From: Streptomyces physcomitrii
GTDB lineage: Bacteria; Actinomycetota; Actinomycetes; Streptomycetales; Streptomycetaceae
DNA length: 64,000 nt
Assembly (NCBI RefSeq): GCF_012273655.1
Contig: NZ_JAAWWP010000002.1
Coordinates: 380,017 to 444,016, forward strand
Direction of reading: 5' to 3'
The notes under the pieces were generated by a model that saw nothing but the letters and a program-made list of their open reading frames with translations, was not told where the DNA came from and searched no databases. Positions 1 to 7,656 of this stretch are shown piece after piece (within the stretch, counting starts at the first letter, position 1; the number at the start of each line of letters is the position of its first letter). The translations under genes were made by a program, and so were the position numbers.

Positions 1-1
1 G

Positions 2-67
2 GGGGCGCAGCTGGTCCTGCGGATCTGGCGCCCCGGCGAGGGGGTGCGCACCGTGCGGCGGAGCTGA
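2..67 (+). CDS. C-terminal fragment of a gene cut by the window edge
   Basis: An open frame enters from the left edge and stops at a TGA at 65-67. About 21 residues are visible. They include GAQLVLRIW, which resembles the last beta-strand of a HATPase_c domain as found at the end of sensor histidine kinases, and then an Arg-rich tail. This is only a resemblance on a very short stretch, and any ATP-binding or other protein could end this way. It runs convergently towards guaA. Confidence 0.4.
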   Translation, partial: GAQLVLRIWRPGEGVRTVRRS

Positions 68-152
68 GACCACCCCGCGGCGGGACGGGCCACGGGGGTG
101 TCCGTCCCGCTCGCGGGGTCGGGGCCGGTCGGCGGGATCACTCCCGCGACGG

Positions 153-1735
<1,583 letters not shown>

Positions 1736-1963
1736 GGCGGCGGCCTTCCGGCGTTGAGCAGGCTGGCCTGCGAGGTACAGGCTCTGCGGGGAAACAGGGG
1801 TTTGGTGTCGATTCTAACGGCGCCGGTGACCGCGCCCTCCGGCCCTCCCGGGGGCACTCTCCACCCCGGTCCTCCGCCCTCGGGTGCACTGTCCGCCGTC
1901 TCGGCGTCCACCCTGCGGGTGCACCCCGCGGTGCACCCGCTCGTCCCGGCCTCCACCTGGCGG

Positions 1964-2062
1964 TCCAGTGCCTGCCTCTCGCCGTCCACCCTTCAGTCCA
2001 GCGCCTGCTCCTCGCCGTCCACCCGTCGGTCCACCGCCTGCCCCTTGCCGTCCACCCGTCGG
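1964..2062. repeat. 33-bp tandem repeat, three copies
   Basis: Three adjacent 33-bp units start at 1964, 1997 and 2030. They share TCCA(G/C)(T/C)GCCTG at the start and GCCGTCCACCC near the end. A more degenerate copy is visible just before 1964. The unit is a multiple of three, so open frames cross it on both strands (an 11-residue Trp/Arg repeat on minus), but nothing suggests it is translated. It lies in the roughly 480-bp gap upstream of guaA, which otherwise holds no gene I recognise. Confidence 0.85.
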
Positions 2063-2178
2063 CGCGGCCGCCCTCCACCCCGGTCCGGCTCCGCCGCCCT
2101 CCCCGGTCCCGGCATACCGGCATACCGGGCCCCCGCCGTCCCGCCCCGTCTCAGCATCCGGGCCGCACCGGCGGCGGC

Positions 2179-2209
2179 TTGACCGGACGGCCGCCGGTGC
2201 GGGCATACT
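2179..2209 (+). promoter_or_regulatory. Putative promoter of the chorismate mutase leader
   Basis: TTGACC at 2179-2184 and CATACT at 2204-2209 look like -35 and -10 hexamers, with a 19-bp spacer that is slightly long. Transcription would begin at or just before the GTG at 2216, so the first translated codon would be at the 5' end of a leaderless mRNA. The spacing is not ideal, so this is tentative. Confidence 0.4.
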
Positions 2210-2215
2210 GACCGC

Positions 2216-2284
2216 GTGATCCAGCACAGCTTCGTCTTTACCTATGGCAACCGGTCCGCCGGCTGCCACGGTTGTGCTGCTTGA
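2216..2284 (+). CDS. Possible leader peptide upstream of chorismate mutase (22 aa)
   Basis: A 22-codon frame GTG...TGA starts about 7 nt after a -10-like hexamer. It encodes MIQHSFVFTYGNRSAGCHGCAA-like residues, with Phe, Phe and Tyr codons clustered at positions 6-10, two of them (TTT, TAT) rare in Streptomyces. CAGCACAGC at 2222-2230 can pair with GTTGTGCTG at 2271-2279 (one G-U), and AACCG 2249-2253 can pair with CGGTT 2269-2273 instead, so two exclusive hairpins are possible. A strong terminator-like hairpin follows at 2304-2340, then chorismate mutase. This layout resembles ribosome-mediated attenuation by Phe/Tyr, but I could not find a clear antiterminator arm. It could also be an unrelated small ORF. 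Confidence 0.4.
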   Translation: MIQHSFVFTYGNRSAGCHGCAA

Positions 2285-2303
2285 TCCACTGACAAGCGAC
2301 TTC

Positions 2304-2340
2304 CCAGGCGCCCCGGGCCGACAAGGCCCGGGGCGTCTGG
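2304..2340 (+). terminator. Terminator or attenuator hairpin before chorismate mutase
   Basis: A 16-bp stem with one mismatch (arms 2304-2319 and 2325-2340) closes a 5-nt GACAA loop; the inner 11 bp are perfect. No T-run follows, as is common for Streptomyces terminators. It lies between the small leader frame and the chorismate mutase RBS. Confidence 0.7.
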
Positions 2341-2394
2341 CGTTTCCCGGGTCCTGGGCACCGGGGCACCTCCCCTTCAGCAGAGGAGCCCGCC

Positions 2395-2823
2395 ATGACC
2401 GCCACGACCACCGCTGCCCCCGCCACCGGAGCGACCGCCGCCGCGAGCGCCGGTCCCGAGGGCGGCCCCGCGCGCGAGCCGCACCCCGCCGGAAAGCAGG
2501 CGGCAGGGAAGCAGGCAGCAAGGAAGCAATCGGCCGGGAAGCAGTCGGCCGCCGAGTGGACCGGTGCCCGTACCGAGGAGGCCGCGGGGGTGATCGCCGA
2601 GGCCAGGTCCCGTATCGACGCGCTCGACGACCGGATCATCGGCCTGGTGCAGGAGCGGATCGCCGTCTCCGCCGTCGTACAGGAGGCGCGGATCACCTCG
2701 GGCGGGCGGCGGGTGAACCTCTCCCGCGAGACGGAGATCCTCGGCCGCTACCGGGACGCCCTGGACCGGCCCGGCACCACCCTCGCGATGACCCTGCTCG
2801 AACTCTGCCGCGGCCGGTCCTGA
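2395..2823 (+). CDS. Chorismate mutase, AroQ class
   Basis: Rearranges chorismate to prephenate on the Phe/Tyr branch of aromatic amino acid synthesis. Residues about 58-142 form an all-helical AroQ (type II) domain: RIDALDDRI helix 1, then ARI..GGRRVNLSRE with the conserved Arg/Lys region, and a short final helix. The first 55 residues are Ala-rich and disordered, with a five-residue GKQ(A/S)A repeat (15-bp DNA repeat at 2491-2550) unusual for the family. A GAGGAG RBS sits 7 nt before the ATG. No secretion signal is seen, so it acts in the cytoplasm. A leader ORF and hairpin upstream suggest possible attenuation. Confidence 0.9.
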   Translation: MTATTTAAPATGATAAASAGPEGGPAREPHPAGKQAAGKQAARKQSAGKQSAAEWTGARTEEAAGVIAEARSRIDALDDRIIGLVQERIAVSAVVQEARITSGGRRVNLSRETEILGRYRDALDRPGTTLAMTLLELCRGRS

Positions 2824-3331
2824 CCCGCGGAGGGGGGCGGCGGGCGGGCCGTCCCCCCGGCTGCCGTGCCGCCCGGGCCCGCCCGAAGCCCGCCGCGCCG
2901 CCGCACCTGCGTTCGGTCCGCTTCTCACCCGTACGGCGCGTGACCAGGGCGGCCCGGGCTTCGTTGATCCCGGTGTCCGTGCCAGCCAGGGGCGGGCCCC
3001 TCAGAAGAACCACGCGTGGCTCAGCCCGGAGCGATGAGACGTACGGATCGTGCGTCGTGGGACCTCGCTCCGGAGAGATGGCCGGACGGCAGGGGACAGC
3101 AGCCCGGTCATCAAAAGAAGCGGCCGGCTCCGGGGACGCCCGGGGCCGACCGACGCACCGGCCCTCCGCCCCGGCGGACAGGACCTCTCGGCCGGAGCGG
3201 CAGACCGCAGGACGACGACCACCACCCCCGGGCCGCGGGGACCCGCTCCCCGCCCCCCAGGACCACAGCGCGGCGCACCTCCCCCCGGCGCCGCCCCGGG
3301 TACCGACGCGGCCCTGACGTCGGTGCCGACA
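2824..3331. other. Gene-poor stretch after chorismate mutase
   Basis: About 500 bp without a gene I can support. Open frames exist on both strands but lack a plausible RBS or recognisable protein. I see no tRNA-like fold. It ends at the hairpin 3332-3368. Confidence 0.5.
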
Positions 3332-3368
3332 CGAGGAGCCCCGCGTATCCGTCACGCGGGGCTCCTCG
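3332..3368. terminator. Strong hairpin terminator
   Basis: A perfect 15-bp stem (3332-3346 with 3354-3368, CGAGGAGCCCCGCGT arm) closes a 7-nt loop. It sits about 500 bp after chorismate mutase and 235 bp before the next gene, so it probably ends the chorismate mutase transcript or an unrecognised RNA. Confidence 0.75.
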
Positions 3369-3602
3369 CTGTGCGCCCGCGGGAGGCCGGCACCTGCCCC
3401 CGGAGTACGTCGGGGGCCGCCCGCACAACCCCTGACCTGGTGATCCACCCCACATAAGATTTCTGTCAATTCGAGGACAACCCTTCACAGGGGTCGCGGG
3501 TCATCCATGCAGAACCAACGGCCACACCCGCGTCCCCACGCCGCGGAGGCCTCCACTCCCGTACTGCACCCCATGCAGTACGCCGGACTTCCTGAGGTCT
3601 TC

Positions 3603-4607
3603 ATGAAGATTCGCCGCGCCCTGGCCACAGCGGCCGCGACGGCTGTCATAGCCCCGCTCGCCCTGCTGTCGGCCCCGGCCGCCTCCGCGGACACCACCGA
3701 TCCGTCGGCGTCCACGACCGCCTCCCCGAGCGCCACGGAGCCGGACCCGAGCACCGGGACTCCCACCCCCTCGGACTCGGCCACTCCCCCGGCCACCGGC
3801 ACGCCCACCTCCCCCGCCCCGACCGCGAGCACCTCGCCGAGCGGGGACACCAGCGCCAGCCCCTCGCCGACCGCCACGGCGCCCGACGAGGACGTCCCGT
3901 ACTGCGAGGAACTGGACGAGGACTTCGCGGACGCCCGCGTCTCCGCCGCCGTCAGCGGGCTGCCCGGCAAGATCGTCGCGGGCAGCGGCTTCCACGAGTT
4001 CGCGCTGAAGGTCACCAACGACTCGAAGATCGACGTCGAGGGCGTCGCCTTCTACGCCGAGGTGGAGAACTACGAGGTCGACGACGAGGCGAAGTTCCTG
4101 AGCCGGTACGTCGACCTGCAGTTCAAGAACCCCGAGTCCGGGAAGTGGGAGCGCATCGGCAGCGAGGAGTGGGCCGGTGACTACTTCTTCTACGCCGAGA
4201 AGCTGACGGCGGGCAAGAGCCGGAGCGTCGCGCTGCGCGTGGCGATCGCCGAGGACGCCCCGGCCGGGGACGCCTACTCCTTCGGCTCCGGCGCCTACCT
4301 CGACCAGGTCGAGGAGCAGGACTGCATCGCCGAGGGCTGGGCCGCCTACGACTTCCAGGTCCTGAAGGCGGGTTCCGCCAACCCCGAGCCCGGTGAGGCC
4401 GAGCCGGGCAAGGGCGGCGGCAAGGACGGCAAGGGCAACCACCCGAAGCCCGCGGGCAAGGTCTCCGAGCTGCCGGGGGGCAGCCTCGCCGAGACCGGTT
4501 CCTCCTCGGTGCTGCCCGCCATCGGCCTGGTCGGCGGCCTCGCCGTGCTGGCCGGTGCCGGTGCCGTGGTCGTGGTGCGCCGCCGCAAGGGTGACGCGGC
4601 CGCGTAA
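3603..4607 (+). CDS. Sortase-anchored surface protein with LAETG motif
   Basis: A 334-residue exported protein. The signal peptide MKIRRALATAAATAVIAPLA...ASA is followed by about 60 residues rich in Ser/Thr/Pro, a globular domain of about 180 residues (beta-rich, with cysteines in PYCEEL and EQDCIAEG), a Lys/Gly linker, and a C-terminal sorting signal: LAETG, a hydrophobic helix, and the RRRKGDAAA tail. LAxTG is the class E sortase motif used for chaplins and other Streptomyces wall proteins, so this protein is probably linked to peptidoglycan. I chose the ATG at 3603 because it begins the signal peptide and has GAGG 6 nt upstream; an upstream in-frame ATG at 3507 would bury the signal. The domain's function is unknown. 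Confidence 0.85.
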   Translation: MKIRRALATAAATAVIAPLALLSAPAASADTTDPSASTTASPSATEPDPSTGTPTPSDSATPPATGTPTSPAPTASTSPSGDTSASPSPTATAPDEDVPYCEELDEDFADARVSAAVSGLPGKIVAGSGFHEFALKVTNDSKIDVEGVAFYAEVENYEVDDEAKFLSRYVDLQFKNPESGKWERIGSEEWAGDYFFYAEKLTAGKSRSVALRVAIAEDAPAGDAYSFGSGAYLDQVEEQDCIAEGWAAYDFQVLKAGSANPEPGEAEPGKGGGKDGKGNHPKPAGKVSELPGGSLAETGSSSVLPAIGLVGGLAVLAGAGAVVVVRRRKGDAAA

Positions 4608-4624
4608 GGCACCACCCCTGAACA

Positions 4625-4662
4625 GAAGGGACCTGCGCTCGGAGGGGGGCGCAGGTCCCTTC
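4625..4662. terminator. Hairpin terminator
   Basis: A perfect 14-bp stem (4625-4638 and 4649-4662, GAAGGGACCTGCGC arm) has a 10-nt loop and begins 17 nt after the LAETG gene stop. Confidence 0.85.
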
Positions 4663-4822
4663 GGCGTTTCCGGACGCGGTTGTCCGGCCGGACGCCCCTG
4701 CCACGAGCGGGCGAACGCCGCTGATACGAGCGGGAGTTGAGGCAGCGGCGACCGGGCGGCGGGGTGGCGCGGGGGCGTCGGCCGGGTGACAGAACCATTG
4801 CCGGTCTCCGGGAGCCGTGCTA

Positions 4823-4851
4823 GAAAGCGCTTACTTCACGCAAGCGCTTTC
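4823..4851. promoter_or_regulatory. Double LacI-family operator upstream of the PL8 lyase
   Basis: GAAAGCGCTT (4823-4832) and AAGCGCTTTC (4842-4851) form a perfect inverted repeat around ACTTCACGC. Each half contains AAGCGCTT, itself a palindrome with the central CG typical of LacI-family operators. The two cores are 17 bp apart, 78-106 bp before the lyase start. A sugar-responsive LacI repressor is the likely binder; none is encoded nearby. Confidence 0.7.
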
Positions 4852-4928
4852 CGTCGATTTCTCGCCACCCGCCCTCCAGGACGCATGACGCCACGCTCCC
4901 CTCCCCCGAGCACGGAGGTTTTCCGCCC

Positions 4929-7361
4929 ATGCCCTCCGCCGTCCCCTCCTCCCTGCTGTCCCGGCGCGCGCTGCTGCGCCTGACGGCCGCCACCGCCCTC
5001 GCCGCCCCGCTCGCCGTCCAGGCGGGCCCCGCCCCGGCCGCCGCCGGCGACGTCTACGACACGCTGCGCCTCAAGTGGCGCGAACTGCAGCTCGGTTCGG
5101 GCTTCGACCCGGGCGCCGAGCCCTACCGCGGCAAGCTCCGCGCGCTCGGCGAGAGCGCGCGGAAGCTGCGCGAGACGATGGCGCCCGCCAAGGGCGCGCT
5201 CTGGCCGGATGCCGTCTACGGCGATCCGGAGCCGGACACCGAGGCCGACTCCTTCCCGTACTCCGAGGCCCTGCAGCGCAGTTACTACCAGCTGCGCACC
5301 ATGGCCGAGGCCTACGTCCAGCCCGGCACCGGACTGACCGGCGACGCCGCCCTGCGCACCGCGATCCTCACCGGACTCGACCAGCTGCACGAGGAGGCCT
5401 ACCACGCGGGGCAGACCCGCTACGGCAACTGGTACAACTGGCAGATCGGCGCACCCCAGGGCCTGCTCGACATCTGCTGCCACCTCTACGAGGAGGTCGG
5501 CCCCGAGCGGATCGCCGACTACGCGGCCGCCGTGGACCACTTCGTCCCGGACAGCGCGGTCGGCAGCTACACCGGGACCTCGACCGGCGCCAACCGGGTC
5601 GACCTGTGCCGGGTGCTCGCCCTGCGCGGCGTCCTCACCCGCACCCCCGCCAAGATCGCCCTCGCCCGCGACGCGCTCTCCCCGGTCTTCCCCTATGTGA
5701 CCGAGGGCGACGGCCTCTACAGCGACGGCTCCTTCATCCAGCACACCTACGTCCCCTACGCCGGGTCCTACGGCTCGGTGATGGTCGGCGGGCTCGCCCT
5801 GCTCTTCGCGCTCCTGAAGGACTCCGACTGGGAGGTGACGGACCCGAAGCGGCAGATCATCCTGGACTCGGTGGAGAAGGCCTACGCGCCCTTCCTCTTC
5901 AACGGCCTGGTGATGGACAGCGTCTCGGGGCGGGCGATCAGCAGGGAGAGCGCCGCCGGGCCGAACGGGCTCACCCCGCAGGGCGACCATGTGCGCGGCC
6001 ACGGCATCATCGCCGCGATCGCGCTGCTGGCGCGGAGCGCCTCGGCCGCCGAGAACTCCCGCTGGCAGTCCATGATCAAGGGCTGGTCCCAGCGGGCGGT
6101 GTACCAGCCGCTGCTCGACGACCCGGCGCTCGGCGTCGCCCCGGCCGCCCGGCTCGCCGCCGTCCTCGCGGGCGGTGCCCGGCCGAGCCCCGAGCCGGTG
6201 GGCCACTCGCTCTTCGCCGGCATGGACCGCGCGGTGCACCGCCGCCCGGGCTGGGCCGCGAGTCTGGCCATGGCCTCGGACCGGATCACCTACTACGAGA
6301 CCGGCAACGGCGAGAACCTGCGCGGCTGGCACACCGGCTCCGGAATGCTCTACTGGTGGCCGAAGGACTCCGCCAACGGCCAGTACACGGACGCCTTCTG
6401 GCCCACCGTCGACCCCTACCGGCTGCCCGGCACCACCACCTCCCGCAAGAAGCTCACCGACGGCGAGGGCGGCGACTGGGGCGCGGCCCGGCCGGGGGTG
6501 AAGTGGGTCGGCGGCACCGGCGACGGTACGTACGGGATCAGCGGCCAGCACCTCAAGGGGCTCTCCTCCACGCTGAGCGCCCGCAAGTCCTGGATCTTCG
6601 CCGACGACGCGGTCGTCTGCCTGACCGCGGGCGTACGGGCGAAGGACGGCACCGCCGTGGACACCGTGGTGGAGAACCGGAACCTCGGCGAGAAGGGCGT
6701 GCACCGCTTCACCGTGGACGGGACGGCGCAGCCCACCACGGATGGCTGGAACGCCACGCTGCGCAAGGCGCGTTGGGCCCATCTCGCCGGGCACGGCGGC
6801 TATGTCTTCCCCGGCGGCGCCGGGCTGCGGGCGCTGCGCGAGACCCGTACCGGCACCTGGGCGGCGATCAACAAGAACGGCTCCACGACCCCGCTCGGCC
6901 GCCGCTATCTGACGCTCTGGTTCGACCACGGGAGCGACCCGGACGGCGCCGCCTGCGCCTATCTGGTGCTGCCCGGCGCGAGCGAGGCCCAGGTCGCCGC
7001 CCGTGCCGCGGACCCCGGCTGGCTGCGGGTGCTCGCCAACTCCGAGCAGCAGCAGGGGGTTTCGGTGCCCTCCCTCGGCCTGACCGCGGTCAACTTCTGG
7101 GCGGCGGGCAGCCTCGGCGGCCTCACCACCGGCGCTCCGGCGAGCGTGCTGGTCCGGCGCACCGGGAGCCGGGCCACCCTCGCGATCAGTGAACCCCCGC
7201 GCACCGGGGCCGAGTTCACGGTGAGCTGGCGGCAGCCGGTGACCGCGGTGACCTCGCGGGACCCCGGCGTCGAGGTGGTCGCCACCGGGGACTCGCTCAG
7301 CCTGAGGATCACCCCGGGGAAGCTGGGCGCGAGCCACCGGTGCACGGTGCGGCTGGGCTGA
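4929..7361 (+). CDS. Secreted polysaccharide lyase, family PL8 (hyaluronate/chondroitin/xanthan lyase type)
   Basis: Cleaves acidic polysaccharides by beta-elimination outside the cell. The 810 residues begin with a twin-arginine signal (SRRALLRLT at 11-19, cleavage after AAA near 39). The N-terminal alpha/alpha toroid carries the PL8 catalytic set Asn222, His272 and Tyr281, whose spacing (50 and 9 residues) matches the pneumococcal hyaluronate lyase triad as I recall it. Aromatic NWYNWQ at 167-172 fits the substrate cleft. The C-terminal half is beta-sandwich. Substrate preference within PL8 cannot be read from sequence alone. GGAGG precedes the ATG by 10 nt. Control by a LacI-type repressor is likely from the operator at 4823-4851. 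The stop codon lies at the boundary of a tandem duplication. Confidence 0.93.
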   Translation: MPSAVPSSLLSRRALLRLTAATALAAPLAVQAGPAPAAAGDVYDTLRLKWRELQLGSGFDPGAEPYRGKLRALGESARKLRETMAPAKGALWPDAVYGDPEPDTEADSFPYSEALQRSYYQLRTMAEAYVQPGTGLTGDAALRTAILTGLDQLHEEAYHAGQTRYGNWYNWQIGAPQGLLDICCHLYEEVGPERIADYAAAVDHFVPDSAVGSYTGTSTGANRVDLCRVLALRGVLTRTPAKIALARDALSPVFPYVTEGDGLYSDGSFIQHTYVPYAGSYGSVMVGGLALLFALLKDSDWEVTDPKRQIILDSVEKAYAPFLFNGLVMDSVSGRAISRESAAGPNGLTPQGDHVRGHGIIAAIALLARSASAAENSRWQSMIKGWSQRAVYQPLLDDPALGVAPAARLAAVLAGGARPSPEPVGHSLFAGMDRAVHRRPGWAASLAMASDRITYYETGNGENLRGWHTGSGMLYWWPKDSANGQYTDAFWPTVDPYRLPGTTTSRKKLTDGEGGDWGAARPGVKWVGGTGDGTYGISGQHLKGLSSTLSARKSWIFADDAVVCLTAGVRAKDGTAVDTVVENRNLGEKGVHRFTVDGTAQPTTDGWNATLRKARWAHLAGHGGYVFPGGAGLRALRETRTGTWAAINKNGSTTPLGRRYLTLWFDHGSDPDGAACAYLVLPGASEAQVAARAADPGWLRVLANSEQQQGVSVPSLGLTAVNFWAAGSLGGLTTGAPASVLVRRTGSRATLAISEPPRTGAEFTVSWRQPVTAVTSRDPGVEVVATGDSLSLRITPGKLGASHRCTVRLG

Positions 7362-7389
7362 ATCACCGGTGCACGGTGCGGCTGGGCTG
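7335..7389. repeat. 26-bp tandem duplication spanning the PL8 stop codon
   Basis: Identical 26-bp copies lie at 7335-7360 and 7364-7389 (CACCGGTGCACGGTGCGG...), period 29 bp. The first copy encodes the final residues of the lyase and all but the last base of its stop codon; the second is untranslated. Confidence 0.95.
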
Positions 7390-7499
7390 GACCGCCTGCC
7401 GGGGCGACCGGGGTGGGCCACGGGCCGGGCTGGACTCCCGGCCGTCCCCGCCAGGTCGACCGGGTCCGACTCCTTGCCGCACTCGGGCTTTTGAAGCCG

Positions 7500-7534
7500 C
7501 CGGACCCCCGCCTCCCAGGGAAGCGGGGGTCCGG
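7500..7534. terminator. Hairpin terminator between convergent genes
   Basis: A perfect 12-bp stem (CCGGACCCCCGC at 7500-7511 with 7523-7534) and 11-nt loop. It can serve both the lyase and the convergent GMC oxidoreductase. Confidence 0.8.
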
Positions 7535-7540
7535 TGCTCG

Positions 7541-7656
7541 TCAACCGCCTTCGGTGGGGCCGTACTTCACGGGCCGTATCAACTGCCCGTGCCAGGGGCC
7601 TACTTCAGTGGGCGGCCTCAACTGCTCGCGTACGGCGCCTACTTCATCGGCGGGGC
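7541..7656. repeat. 38/39-bp repeat, three copies, including the GMC gene end
   Basis: Units begin TCAAC(C/T)GC at 7541, 7579 and 7618, and each has (G/C)(C/G)TACTTCA in the same place (7563, 7601, 7640). On the minus strand the third unit encodes the last codons and TAG stop of the GMC oxidoreductase, so the other two are diverged untranslated copies of the gene end. Confidence 0.8.

Noticed and set aside
3001..3225. 74-codon minus-strand frame
   Set aside because: No RBS, atypical codon use, no similarity to a known family.
2824..3331. tRNA or structured RNA after chorismate mutase
   Set aside because: I could not fold a cloverleaf or find a promoter; only the hairpin at 3332-3368 is convincing.
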